A stretch of DNA of 64,000 nucleotides from Paraburkholderia rhizosphaerae (GTDB lineage: Bacteria; Pseudomonadota; Gammaproteobacteria; Burkholderiales; Burkholderiaceae): NCBI RefSeq assembly GCF_004366595.1, contig NZ_SORE01000024.1:1-64000 (forward strand). The letters run 5' to 3'. The notes under the pieces are model-generated. The model searched no databases. It saw only the letters and a program-made list of their open reading frames with translations, and was not told the origin of the DNA. A program made the position numbers and the translations under genes. This document shows, piece by piece, positions 34,276 to 43,847 of this stretch. Positions within the stretch are counted from its first letter, which is position 1. Every line of letters starts with the position of its first letter.

Positions 34276-35193
34276 TTACATCCCCGCATAGACCATCCTG
34301 GTGAATTTCGGGCCGTCGAACACGAGCTTCCCATACTTTTCGTCGAACGCGGCCGTCGGCCTGGCAGCGACGATTTCGTCAAGCGATTTCCCTTGCTGCT
34401 TGAGCGCCGCGATGTTATCGCGGATGGTAACCAGCATGTCACGGAATTCGATCAGGTCCGTTCTCGTGCCGACCGGGCCATGACCGGGGATAACAATCGT
34501 ATGGTCGGTCGTACGCGCGACTGCTTCATTCGCCCAATGGATCGCGCCATCGATACTGCCACCGCCCTCATTATCGATGTACGGATAAATGCCATTCCAG
34601 AACGTGTCGCCCAGTTCCAGCACGTCGGCATCCTTGAAATACACCCACAGGTCGCCATCCGTGTGGCCACCACCGAGATATTCCACTTCGATCTCGGTTC
34701 CGGCGAAAGAAAATGTCGTCTTGTCTTCGACCAGCAGCGTCGGGCGTGCGCCTTCGGGCACGGGGTCGAACGTCCAGTTCCACGCATTGACGTGGGTCGT
34801 TTCAGTCAAATGCCGGAAGGTTTTCTGGTGCGCGATGATCGTCGCGCCGGCATCATGCATCCACGCATTGCCGTCGGTATGGTCCCAATGCCAATGCGTA
34901 TTGACCAGATATTTCAGGGGTCCCGGACCAATCTTATCGAGTGCCGCTTGCATCTTTTCCTGCGACTTGCTGATGCCCGCGTCGACGAGGAATTTGCCTT
35001 CCTTGCCCGACAGCACCGCGATGTTGCCGCCGGATCCCATCAGCACCGTGATATTGCCGCGTAGCGGCACCACCACGAGATCCTCGTCGGCGCGGCGCAG
35101 ATATCGCGCACCCGCACCGGTATGGAAATAATCGTCTGGAGTAACGTCCTCGCCCGTGACCGCTTCAGGCGGGAAAGAGGAAAGGTGTTCCAT
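34276..35193 (-). CDS. Metallo-beta-lactamase-fold hydrolase
   Basis: A protein of 305 residues from MEHLSSFPPE, chosen for the AAGGAGCTCACC site; a 16-residue longer start exists. Zinc ligands are in NTHWHWDHTDGNAW, a later LGGGHTDGDLWV and PGHGPVGT, the class B3/SoxH-like arrangement. The substrate is unknown; such proteins include quinoprotein-relay SoxH relatives and lactonases. No signal peptide is evident. It lies beside a monooxygenase pseudogene and another enzyme of the same fold. Confidence 0.85.
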   Translation of the reverse strand: MEHLSSFPPEAVTGEDVTPDDYFHTGAGARYLRRADEDLVVVPLRGNITVLMGSGGNIAVLSGKEGKFLVDAGISKSQEKMQAALDKIGPGPLKYLVNTHWHWDHTDGNAWMHDAGATIIAHQKTFRHLTETTHVNAWNWTFDPVPEGARPTLLVEDKTTFSFAGTEIEVEYLGGGHTDGDLWVYFKDADVLELGDTFWNGIYPYIDNEGGGSIDGAIHWANEAVARTTDHTIVIPGHGPVGTRTDLIEFRDMLVTIRDNIAALKQQGKSLDEIVAARPTAAFDEKYGKLVFDGPKFTRMVYAGM

Positions 35194-35372
35194 GGTGAGC
35201 TCCTTGCAATGATTGCCATCGGCGACGGCATGACTAGACATTAATTAGCCGCGGCGCGGATGTGAATGCTCGTCATTGTCTTGCTCATGCTCCGGCGGCT
35301 CAAAAGGATGTGAATCGACGCGAGCTATAGACCATATAGCCGGCGGGCGTTTTGCGATGAATGAAGTGAAGT

Positions 35373-35390
35373 AAAAAAGCCCGTTCGGGC
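35373..35390 (-). terminator. Minus-strand intrinsic terminator at the pseudogene edge
   Basis: On the minus strand GCCCG-AA-CGGGC is followed directly by six T. No minus-strand gene ends just before it, and the plus-strand monooxygenase fragment begins at this point. It may be a relic of an earlier gene order at a rearrangement joint. Confidence 0.45.
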
Positions 35391-35939
35391 AGGATGCACT
35401 GCTCGAGCGCGAAGTCGGCATCGAACTGCATATCTGCACGCGGCCTCTTGTCGAACGCGTTGTGCGCCACTGCGTGCGCGACTTCGTGGAAATCGTGCTG
35501 CTCGACAGACATCGTGTAATCGAACTTCTGTCGTCGGGGGACAACTGTGCGGTAACCGGCGTGCGATCCGAGACACGTGAAGGAGAATCGACGGCGGCAT
35601 TCCGGCCGGGTTCACGCATGGCCACTCGGTCTGATTCCGATTGCCGATGCGGTTTGCCGTTTCAATCCGGTGTACGAACAAGGTATGACGGTAGCGGCAA
35701 AAGAGGCCGTCATCTTGCGAGACATTCTGGCCGACCGTCGTGGCTCGCCCTATCCGCTCGACCGCTTGATGGAAGAACCGATGGCCGCGATCGACCCGGT
35801 GATCGACAACGTATGGGGGCTGGCTTCGGTGCCTGACCTCTCGTATCCGGATGCGCGTGGCCAGCGGCCGCACGACCTGAATGGCGCTTTGGCATACCAG
35901 AGTCAGGTCAATCAGGCGGCGCTACTGGTGACCAGGTGA
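35375..35939 (+). pseudogene. FAD-dependent monooxygenase, 5'-truncated with internal deletion
   Basis: Two blocks in different frames belong to one flavoprotein of the GlmS-unrelated FAD monooxygenase/geranylgeranyl-reductase-like type. The first frame gives GIELHICTRPLVERVVRHCV and VELL-type strands up to VTGVRSETREGE. The second, shifted frame gives GLIPIADAVCRFNPVYEQGM and TVAAKEAVILRDIL, the normal FAD-ribityl (GD) motif with Gly changed to Ala. The segment of perhaps 150 residues that should lie between is missing, and the N-terminal FAD loop is absent. Deletion, frameshift and truncation show a dead gene. Homology is judged by eye. Confidence 0.65.
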
Positions 35940-36091
35940 GGGACCTGGCCACGCGGTATGCAAGGTCGCGCGAGGCCAATGCGCCACTGCCTTTGATAGG
36001 AGCAGGCCGCCGCGAGTCTCGTGAACTTGTGGCGGTTTTCTATCCATCGTCAGCGCAGTCTATACGCCGATAATCGGTCGACGAACATCGA

Positions 36092-37030
36092 TCAGTAGTC
36101 CCACAACACCGGCACAAAACGGAAGCCTTCGCCGTTCTTCGCAATGTGACCGATGGACGGGAATGCAATATGTGCCGCGGCCAGCAGTGCGCCCGTTTGA
36201 GCGGCTTCGTTAAGCAGCGCGAGACGCACGTCCACCGCCCCTTCAGGATCGTGCTCGAAGCCATTTTGCCATGCCGGATTGTCGAATCCGACTTCGAAAA
36301 TCGCGTCGCCTACGAAGGTCAGCTTCTCGCCGTTCGATGCGACATCCACGACGCAGTGCCCCGGCGTGTGCCCGCCCGTCACACGCGCCGACACACCCGT
36401 TGCGACTTCCACGGTCTGACCGAACTGCACGATGTTTTTGCTGTAGAGTTCCACGAACGTTGCAGCCGCCTTGCGAAGCGCGGGAGGGACGGTTTCCGGC
36501 ATCACCGTCTTGCTGAAGTCCGGATTTTTCCAGAACACCACTTCCGCGGCCGACACGTGAATGCGCACGTCGGGACGCAGCTTGGCCTTGACGCCATCCA
36601 CGTTCAGCCCGCCGACGTGATCCATGTGCATATGCGTAATCACGATATCGGTGATCGCGGCCAGGTCGATGCCAGCCGATTCCAGCCGCATCACCGACCG
36701 ACCGGCGCGCGTGAAGTATTCGAAACCGTCGCCCACGCCCGAGTCGATCAGGATCAGGCGATCGCCGCTGCGCACGAGCGCGACATTCAGCGCCCAGTCG
36801 AACATGTCACGTTGCAGGAAACGACCATCGAACCATTCGTTGCGGTCGGCTTCGCTCACATTGGTCGACATGGTGGAGGTCGGTAGCGGCAGAATGCCAT
36901 CGCTGATCAGCACGACATCGACGTCACCCACACGTACCGCGTAGCGGGAAGCCACCAGTTCGCCTGAACCCTCTTTGCCAAGGCAGGTGGTAACCGGCCG
37001 CGCATTGCGCGTTGTTTCGGTCATTTTCAA
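36092..37030 (-). CDS. Metallo-beta-lactamase-fold hydrolase
   Basis: A protein of 312 residues. The zinc site is THMHMDHVGGLN near residue 140, followed by GGHTPGHCVVDV, VGDAIFEVG and a late histidine in AAHIAFPSIGH. This pattern fits the quorum-quenching lactonase/AidC-like and general MBL families; the exact substrate is unknown. No signal peptide is seen, although the first 40 residues are not conserved-looking. It is separated from the other MBL gene by the monooxygenase pseudogene. Confidence 0.85.
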   Translation of the reverse strand: MKMTETTRNARPVTTCLGKEGSGELVASRYAVRVGDVDVVLISDGILPLPTSTMSTNVSEADRNEWFDGRFLQRDMFDWALNVALVRSGDRLILIDSGVGDGFEYFTRAGRSVMRLESAGIDLAAITDIVITHMHMDHVGGLNVDGVKAKLRPDVRIHVSAAEVVFWKNPDFSKTVMPETVPPALRKAAATFVELYSKNIVQFGQTVEVATGVSARVTGGHTPGHCVVDVASNGEKLTFVGDAIFEVGFDNPAWQNGFEHDPEGAVDVRLALLNEAAQTGALLAAAHIAFPSIGHIAKNGEGFRFVPVLWDY

Positions 37031-37732
37031 TAGTCCTGTTCGTTAAGTGGGGTAAGCCGGATGGGCGGCGCGGTGCGCGAGCCTGACCACGCAATTCGCG
37101 GCCTTCGCTTGCTCGCGTTTCGACCGACCGTGTGACCGATTGTAGTAACGCGGCGCAAATGCCAGTAGCCTCGCGAAGGCGTCAGCATGTTGTCTGAACG
37201 GCAACAATCGACGGCAGGCAGGCAATGAAAGGTGAACGGCAAGTGACTGGCTGAGAGAGCGACCGCGCGAAACGGGGTTCACCGATTGGTCGCGGTGTCC
37301 GCCGTCGTCACATGCCGATCCTCCTGCAAGATCCTGCTCTCACATCGATAACAATCGTCGCCGCCCGGCACTATTCTCAATCCGGACACACCGGCGAAGT
37401 TGAAAACGCGCTCAAGCTAATCGTTTAACCAGCACGATCCCCTTCTCTTACCCGAGGGTTGGTATCGATGATTCAGGACACGAGCGAGGCACGCGATTTA
37501 CCGGACTCTGCAACTTCGAAGGATTCGCCCATTCGCTGCGCGATAGCAACGGCTGTCTAACAAGTGTTGAAGTGCGCCAGGAAATCGTGAATGAGACGCC
37601 GGCAGTTGTCGTGAGCCGTGCCAGAACGGATCCCGACCCGAACTACTGCCCCAACCACAGCACTGGGCACAACGTCGGCGGCCTGGATCCGATCATGGTT
37701 CGCCCTGCTTATGGCGGAAAGGAACCACTCGC
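37031..37732. other. Gene-poor intergenic stretch
   Basis: About 700 bases with only short open frames on either strand and no recognised domain. It separates the leftward MBL gene from the rightward muramidase and must carry their promoters. No repeat or mobile-element end was identified. Confidence 0.5.
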
Positions 37733-37846
37733 ATGTACCAGAACAGTGCTGCCCTGGCCATAACCGAACGCATCTTCGCTGCTGGCAAATGGAGCGATGA
37801 ACGTGCGCAAGCGCACATTCGTTTTCTCCGCCTCATCGATTTCTGA
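37733..37846 (+). CDS. Possible 37-residue small protein or gene-end remnant
   Basis: An ATG preceded by GGAAAGGAACC opens 37 codons: MYQNSAALAITERIFAAGK followed by a charged helix and a hydrophobic RLIDF end. Composition is protein-like, with an amphipathic helix. It ends 57 bases before the muramidase start on the same strand. It may be a real small protein, the tail of a lost gene, or chance. No family is recognised. Confidence 0.3.
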   Translation: MYQNSAALAITERIFAAGKWSDERAQAHIRFLRLIDF

Positions 37847-37903
37847 CTAAGCTGCGATTCGTATGGACGACGACGCACTTCGCGATGTTGGAGGATGATC
37901 ATC

Positions 37904-38692
37904 ATGAGCGATGAATTCACCGGTCACGGCACGCCGCTGGACAGTGCCGGCATGGCTAAAGCACTTGACGTTCTGCGCGTCGGCGCCGCCGAGCTTTGGG
38001 CGGTCCTGTCGGTCGAAACATCGGGCGTCGGCTTCTTCGCCGACCGGCGCCCAAAGATTCTTTACGAGCGTCACGTATTCAGCAGGCTGACCAACAGGCA
38101 GTTCGACGCCGATCATCCGGATATCAGCAGCCCGACGCCCGGGAATTACGGTCCTACGGGAGCACATCAATACGACCGTCTCAACGCCGCGATCGCGCTG
38201 GACCGTGAAGCCGCGCTCAAAAGTACGTCGTGGGGACTCGGCCAGGTCATGGGCTTCAACTTCAATCAGACCGGGTCGGCAACCGTCGACGATATGGTCA
38301 AGCGCATGACCGCATCGGAAAGCGAGCAACTTCTGTGTGCGGCCGGAGAGCTCGATGGCGGCGCGGTGGCTGCATTGCGTGCGAAAGACTGGACAAATTT
38401 CGCGCGGATCTATAACGGCAGCAACTTCTCAATCAACAATTACGACAAGCGTCTAAGCGCGGCTTTCCAGAGTTATTCATTCGGCGGCACACCCGACCTG
38501 ATGATTCGTGCCGCGCAAAACTATCTGATCTATCTGGGCTTTCATCCCGGTCCTGTCGACGGCGTGCTCGGCAAGATGACCCGCGACGCACTGAATCTCT
38601 TCGAACAGCAGGAAGACCTGCCCGTCGCCCCTCTGCTCGACGACGCGACGTTGGCCAGGCTGCAGCTGCGCGCCGATGCGTTGCCGATATAG
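37904..38692 (+). CDS. N-acetylmuramidase (DUF3380) with peptidoglycan-binding domain
   Basis: A protein of 262 residues starting at the second ATG cluster, with GGAGG nine bases upstream. Residues 15-195 match the phage-endolysin muramidase fold: a catalytic-type glutamate in LSVETSGVGFF, KILYERHVFSRL, and STSWGLGQVMGFN. Residues 205-260 form a PG_binding_1 domain (YLGFHPGPVDGVLGKMTRDA). It cleaves the murein glycan strand. No signal peptide, holin or phage structural gene is nearby, so it is a lone endolysin-like gene. Confidence 0.85.
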   Translation: MSDEFTGHGTPLDSAGMAKALDVLRVGAAELWAVLSVETSGVGFFADRRPKILYERHVFSRLTNRQFDADHPDISSPTPGNYGPTGAHQYDRLNAAIALDREAALKSTSWGLGQVMGFNFNQTGSATVDDMVKRMTASESEQLLCAAGELDGGAVAALRAKDWTNFARIYNGSNFSINNYDKRLSAAFQSYSFGGTPDLMIRAAQNYLIYLGFHPGPVDGVLGKMTRDALNLFEQQEDLPVAPLLDDATLARLQLRADALPI

Positions 38693-38859
38693 TTAATGCC
38701 GGCGCCTTCATTGACACGCGCGTCAATCGACGTCTTCCGCAAAGAAGCGGCGCCGCGCAGCTTCGTCGCTGGGAGTATCGGGCCCGACAACCGGCGTCCC
38801 CACGCTGGGTCGCTGGCGGCGGCCGCATCGCCGACGACGGATCAAGGATAGGCACCCGC

Positions 38860-38879
38860 CCGCATCTTGCGGTGTTTTT
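38860..38879 (+). terminator. Weak intrinsic terminator after the muramidase gene
   Basis: CCGCA-TCT-TGCGG forms a five-pair stem followed by TGTTTTT on the plus strand, in the 223-base gap between convergent genes. The rest of that gap shows no gene. Confidence 0.45.
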
Positions 38880-38915
38880 CAACCCCGCGACAAGACCGGA
38901 CAGGACAGGACACGC

Positions 38916-39971
38916 TTAACGCGGCGCGGGCTGCTCAAGGAAGTTTTGCACGGCGTTAAACAGTTGCAGCCGGTTTTTCTCCATCATCACGGTGTGTGTC
39001 CCTTCGCCGATCAGATCGTATTGCTTCCACGGCGCACCAGTCAGCAGCGGAAACAATGCCTGCGACATGTAAGGCGGTGTGTCCTGGTCCCATTGCGCCT
39101 GGATCATCAGCGTCGGCGCAGTGATCTTGCCCGGGTCGTAGGTCGCCTTACCGGACATGTAGTAACCGCGAATGTCCTGTGTCACGCCGTTCGGTGCACG
39201 CAGCGCCGGCGGTTTTGCGGACGCGGCATCCGGATCCGTCGCCCAGGTCGCCTGCTGCCACTTGTCGAACCAGCCGGAAGGAATCAGGTCGGCGCGCTTA
39301 TCCTCCGGTACGCCCTTGTACCAGCGCTCCTTCGCCATCTCCGCCGTGACCGTGCGATAGGCGCCCAGTTTGGCAGCGTCGCCCGTCGGCGGCGCATCGT
39401 GTGAGAGCCAAACCGGCGCGTACAGCACCAGGCGATTCACCTTATCCGGCTGCGCGGCCGCGAATCCGCCCGCGATCGTTGTGCCCCACGACCATCCCAT
39501 GACATCCAGCTTGCTCAGGTGTTGGCGTGCCAGCACCCAATCTACAACGGCCGCATAGTCCTGCACCGCTTGTGCCGTTGTTTCAACAGGCTGCCCGGCG
39601 TCAGCCGGCTGGTCCATCGACGATGGACGCGTGGAACGCCCGTAGCCGGGAAGATCGAGCAGGTAGACATCGAACCCGCGTCTCGCGATGTAATCCATCC
39701 ACGACATGCCATTCAGTTCGAGGTCGAATGCCGTGCTGGCCGGATAGGTGGCGCCGTGGACGAACACAAGCGTGTGAGCGGCGTCGAAATGCGTCCGGTT
39801 GGCCAGACGCTTGTTACGAACATAGATCTTGATGCCCGGCTGAGGCGATGCCACCATCGCCTCTTCTGTGACCAGCTTCGCGGGCTCCGCGGCGTATGCA
39901 GATGTTGTCCCGGTCATAGCAGAAAGAAAAGTAAGGATGACTGATGGTAAAAGGCGTTTTGAAATCTTCAT
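38916..39971 (-). CDS. Exported alpha/beta hydrolase
   Basis: A protein of 351 residues. A signal peptide (residues 1-27, cleavage near AYAAEP) precedes an alpha/beta-hydrolase fold: oxyanion-region VFVHGATYPAS, nucleophile serine in GWSWGT near residue 160, acid in QWDQDTP and histidine in GEGTHTVMME. It probably hydrolyses an ester or similar bond in the periplasm. Relatives include non-haem peroxidase/esterase-like proteins; no substrate can be named. It is divergent from the BASS/ACR3-like transporter across 180 bases. Confidence 0.85.
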   Translation of the reverse strand: MKISKRLLPSVILTFLSAMTGTTSAYAAEPAKLVTEEAMVASPQPGIKIYVRNKRLANRTHFDAAHTLVFVHGATYPASTAFDLELNGMSWMDYIARRGFDVYLLDLPGYGRSTRPSSMDQPADAGQPVETTAQAVQDYAAVVDWVLARQHLSKLDVMGWSWGTTIAGGFAAAQPDKVNRLVLYAPVWLSHDAPPTGDAAKLGAYRTVTAEMAKERWYKGVPEDKRADLIPSGWFDKWQQATWATDPDAASAKPPALRAPNGVTQDIRGYYMSGKATYDPGKITAPTLMIQAQWDQDTPPYMSQALFPLLTGAPWKQYDLIGEGTHTVMMEKNRLQLFNAVQNFLEQPAPR

Positions 39972-40153
39972 TTACGTCTCCGTAAGCCGTGTCACCGGCG
40001 GTTTTTTTAGAATAGAGGCGTCACTGTACCAAGACTTCGAACCAGATGTAAGTGCATGCTGAACAACTGACGGAGAGCGCTCTCCAGGGTCGTTGTTCGA
40101 TAGCAGGTTGAAAGGCATCGTCAGCAACACGCCGCGGTGTGTGGCACGATGAG

Positions 40154-41173
40154 ATGATGAATCGTCAAACCGGGAAATCTGTGAGCATTCAGGGTCTACG
40201 CGAAACACTCGAGGGTCGCCAGATCACAATCTATTTCAGCGCGGTGGTGCTCGCGGCGGGCTTAGCCACACTGGTGAGCGGAACCACGGCACTTGCCGAC
40301 TGGATCAACCCGGCACTCGCGCTGATGCTGTTTGTGACATTCCTGCAGGTACCGCTTGCCGCTCTGGCGAAGGCTTTCTCGCAAGTCCGCTTTCTGGCGG
40401 CGCTGTTTGCCGCCAATTTCGTGGTCGTGCCGATTGTCGTCGCGGGACTTGTCCAGTTTCTGCCGGCCAATCCGATGGTTCGTCTTGGCGTGTTGATTGT
40501 GCTGCTTACGCCATGCATCGACTATGTCGTCACATTTTCGCAGTTGGGCCGCGCGGACGCCCGTTTGCTGCTGGCCGCGACACCCGCGTTGCTCGTCGCG
40601 CAGATGCTACTGCTGCCCGTCTATCTGCGAGTCTTCCTCGGCGACAGCTCATCCGGGCTGATCCAGGCCGGTCCTTTCGTGCATGCGTTCATCTGGTTGA
40701 TCGCCGTTCCGCTCATCCTTGCCGTCGCGGTACAGCTATGGGCCGCGCGACACCGCACCGGCGAGCGTGTTACCTCGGTCCTGGGCGTGCTGCCGGTACC
40801 GTCAACTGCTTTGGTGTTGTTCGTGGTTATCGCAGCAGTGGTGCCGCGGCTCGCACCTGCCGTTGGGACGGCGCTGATCGTTGCGCCAATCTACGTCGCT
40901 TTTGCGATTGCGATGCCGTTGCTGGGATGGGGCGTCGCCCGGGTTTTCCGGCTTGACGCAGCCGCGGCGCGAGCGGTTGCTTTTAGCGCGTCGACCCGCA
41001 ACTCGCTTGTGGTGCTGGCCCTTGCGTTCGCGGTCCCTGGCGCGATTCCGGTGCTACCAGCGATTATCGTTACCCAAACGCTCGTGGAATTGCTCAGCGA
41101 GCTGGCCTACATTCGCTTGCTTCCGAAGCTTGGCGCTAGAGCGACGCTATCGGCTTCTCAACTCTCCCAGTGA
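40154..41173 (+). CDS. BASS/ACR3-superfamily membrane transporter
   Basis: A protein of 339 residues with about ten hydrophobic segments. The central motif LIVLLTPCIDYVVTFSQLGR resembles the discontinuous-helix region of ACR3 arsenite carriers and bile-acid sodium symporters, and such proteins are often named arsenic resistance protein. The key ACR3 cysteine neighbourhood (TPC) is present, but no ars genes are nearby, so substrate is uncertain. The start is taken at the first of two adjacent ATGs after GATGAG; a GTG 15 bases earlier is also possible. Confidence 0.7.
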   Translation: MMNRQTGKSVSIQGLRETLEGRQITIYFSAVVLAAGLATLVSGTTALADWINPALALMLFVTFLQVPLAALAKAFSQVRFLAALFAANFVVVPIVVAGLVQFLPANPMVRLGVLIVLLTPCIDYVVTFSQLGRADARLLLAATPALLVAQMLLLPVYLRVFLGDSSSGLIQAGPFVHAFIWLIAVPLILAVAVQLWAARHRTGERVTSVLGVLPVPSTALVLFVVIAAVVPRLAPAVGTALIVAPIYVAFAIAMPLLGWGVARVFRLDAAAARAVAFSASTRNSLVVLALAFAVPGAIPVLPAIIVTQTLVELLSELAYIRLLPKLGARATLSASQLSQ

Positions 41174-41203
41174 GAAGCCGAAGCGCGGCATTGATTTACC
41201 GCG

Positions 41204-43579
41204 TCAAAAAAGCTTCTGCTGACCACTCGTTAGCGTCTCGAAGTCATCACTCAGCAACGGCAGTATCGCGTCTGCCACAGGCTGCAACTGATTGCTCACA
41301 TAGTGCTGGTAATCGAGCCCGGACCGCCATGTTTCTAGCGGCTCCGGTCCTGCGCTGGTCATCACGTAACTGATCCACCCGCCGCTTTGATACTGCAACG
41401 GCCGCCCCTGCTGCCGGTTGAATTCATCCGCCATACGGGCTGCCCGCACGTGGGGCGGCACGTTGCGCTCATATGCAGCAAGCGGACGGCGCAGCCGCTT
41501 GCGATAGATGAGCAGTTCATCGAACTCTCCGCTCAATGTCCTGCGCACATAGTCGCGCACATAATCCTGATAGGGTTCGCGCCTGAACACGCGCAGATAC
41601 AGCTCCTGCTGGAACTTTTGGGCGAGCGGCGTCCAGTCTGTGCGGACCGTTTCCAGCCCCTTGTAGACCACGTCCTCGCTGCCATCGTCACGCAGCGTGA
41701 GACCGGCATAACGTTTCTTGCTGCCTTCTTCAGTGCCGCGGATGGTCGGCATAAAGAAGCGCCGATAGTGCCGCTCGAACTGCAATTCCAATGCACTGTC
41801 GATGCCAAAGCGTTCCCGAAGCTCCTGCCGCCACCAGTCGTTGACAGTCCCGACCAGCGCGTGGCCGATCTGCGCGGCCTCTTCTTCGGTGCGCGCGTGG
41901 TTTAGCCAGACGAACGTCGAATCCGTGTCCCCGTATATGACCTCGTAGCCCTGTGCCTCGATCAGATCGCGCGTCGCGCGCATGATCTCGTGTCCGCGCA
42001 TTGTGATTGACGACGCAAGGCGCGGGTCGAAGAAGCGGCATCCGGTCGAACCCAGCACCCCGTAGAACGAGTTCATGATGATCTTCAGCGCCTGCGATAG
42101 CGGCTTGTTGTGCTCGCGTTTGGCCGCCTCGCGCGCTTCCCAGATCTGCGCGACGATGGACGGCAGGCCATGCCGGGTACGCGAAAAGCGCGCGCCCAGA
42201 AAGCCGGGAACCGAGTCCGCGTCATCCGGATTGCGGATCCCTTCGACGAGTCCAACCGGATCGATCAGAAAGGTGCGAATAATCGACGGGTACAGACTTT
42301 TGTAATCGAGCACCAGCACCGAGTCATAGAGGCCTGGCCGCGAGTTCATCACAAAGCCGCCCGGGCTCGGCGCTCCCGCGACATCTCCGAGATTCGGCGC
42401 GACGTAGCCAAGACGATGCATGAGCGGCATGTAGCGATGCGTGAAGGCGGCCACCGAGCCTCCGCTTCGATCCGCCGGCAAGCCCGTCACGGTCGCGCGC
42501 TCAAGCAGGAACGCCAGCAACTCGGTCTTCGCGAAGATGCGCGTCACCAGTTCGCAATCTTTCAGGTTGTAGCGCGCGAGCGCCGGCTTGTCCTCATCGA
42601 AGCGGCGCTGGATTTCGTCCATGCGCTGGTACGCGTTGTCGATGGCCTTGCCCTCGCCCAGCACGGCCTGCGAAACGAACTCGAGGCTAAACGACGCGAA
42701 GCTCCAGGTCGCCGAGCGCAGCGCTTCGATGCCGTCGATGATCAGCCGGCCAGCGGCGCCGGCGAAGAAATGCCCCTGCGTAAGGCCGTGTTCTCGCCAT
42801 TCCATCACGCTACCGTCGCGGCCCAGACGCAACGGAACGCGATATTGCTCCGCGTGCTGATGCAGGATACGCAGATCGAACTGCACCAGATTCCAGCCGA
42901 TAATCGCATCGGGGTCGTGCCGCGCGATCCATTCGTTCAGGCGCTCAAGCAGCAGCGGACGGCTTTCGCAGTATTCGAGGTCGAAGTCGACTGCCCCGCT
43001 ATCGCCATTTGCCGGGCCGAGCATGTAAACCTGACGCTGCCCGCAGCCTTCAAGCGCGATCGAGTAGAGCTCGCCTTGGGCACTGGTCTCGATGTCCAGC
43101 GACACCATCCGCAACCGCGGCCGATAGCCCGATGCGGGCTTCATGTCACCGTCCAGCAGCGGACCGCTGCCGTTAGGCCGGCCGCTGAACCACACGGGCG
43201 CCGTGATGAATCGCTCCATCATGTACCGGTCGGGCGGAAACACGTCCGCCTCGTAGACGTCGATGCCGGTCTGCTTCAAACGCTTTTCGACGCGGGTCAG
43301 TTGCCGGTACTGCCGGCTGTACAGCCCCAGCACCGGGCGATGATGAAAGTCATACAGTTGCAGCGGACGCAGTTCGACCCCGGCCGACGGCGATTCGCGT
43401 CGCAGGATCAGCTCGACCTGCTCGCGTTGCGCGGCGGGGATGAACGCAACGGATTCCTGCGGGCGCAGGCACACCTGGCGCGGCCCGTCGTTGGTCGCCA
43501 GCCAGAACACCACCTCCGTACCAGCGGGCGAGTCGCGCCAGTGACGGGTCAAAATGAAGCCTTGCTTCTGCGCTGTCAA
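41204..43579 (-). CDS. polB: DNA polymerase II
   Basis: A protein of 791 residues, the usual Pol II length. The family-B exonuclease motif ExoI is LDIETSAQGELY; the polymerase motifs are DYKSLYPSI (motif A), KIIMNSFYGVLGS (motif B) and YGDTDSTFV (motif C). It is a proofreading polymerase used in replication restart and damage tolerance, usually under SOS control in enterobacteria. No LexA-like box was evident in the 268-base upstream gap, by eye. It is convergent with the transporter gene. Confidence 0.95.
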   Translation of the reverse strand: MTAQKQGFILTRHWRDSPAGTEVVFWLATNDGPRQVCLRPQESVAFIPAAQREQVELILRRESPSAGVELRPLQLYDFHHRPVLGLYSRQYRQLTRVEKRLKQTGIDVYEADVFPPDRYMMERFITAPVWFSGRPNGSGPLLDGDMKPASGYRPRLRMVSLDIETSAQGELYSIALEGCGQRQVYMLGPANGDSGAVDFDLEYCESRPLLLERLNEWIARHDPDAIIGWNLVQFDLRILHQHAEQYRVPLRLGRDGSVMEWREHGLTQGHFFAGAAGRLIIDGIEALRSATWSFASFSLEFVSQAVLGEGKAIDNAYQRMDEIQRRFDEDKPALARYNLKDCELVTRIFAKTELLAFLLERATVTGLPADRSGGSVAAFTHRYMPLMHRLGYVAPNLGDVAGAPSPGGFVMNSRPGLYDSVLVLDYKSLYPSIIRTFLIDPVGLVEGIRNPDDADSVPGFLGARFSRTRHGLPSIVAQIWEAREAAKREHNKPLSQALKIIMNSFYGVLGSTGCRFFDPRLASSITMRGHEIMRATRDLIEAQGYEVIYGDTDSTFVWLNHARTEEEAAQIGHALVGTVNDWWRQELRERFGIDSALELQFERHYRRFFMPTIRGTEEGSKKRYAGLTLRDDGSEDVVYKGLETVRTDWTPLAQKFQQELYLRVFRREPYQDYVRDYVRRTLSGEFDELLIYRKRLRRPLAAYERNVPPHVRAARMADEFNRQQGRPLQYQSGGWISYVMTSAGPEPLETWRSGLDYQHYVSNQLQPVADAILPLLSDDFETLTSGQQKLF

Positions 43580-43847
43580 ACACCTGCTCCAATACGACGG
43601 GATGTACTCCGGATTTTAACGTCTATGCGATCGCACTGACGCCGCGCCAGTTCGACGACAACGCGACACGCGTCAGCTCGCCGACCAGCGCACCATCGGT
43701 GCCGTAGCATCGGCGGCGAACGTGAAACTCGCGCGGTGCGCGCCGACTTCGCCGCGATACATGCGCAAACGACTCGATGGGGCGACAATGACGCGCCGCT
43801 TCAGACGGCGCCTCGAGCCGGCTACTGATCTTCATGCAAGGAACGAC

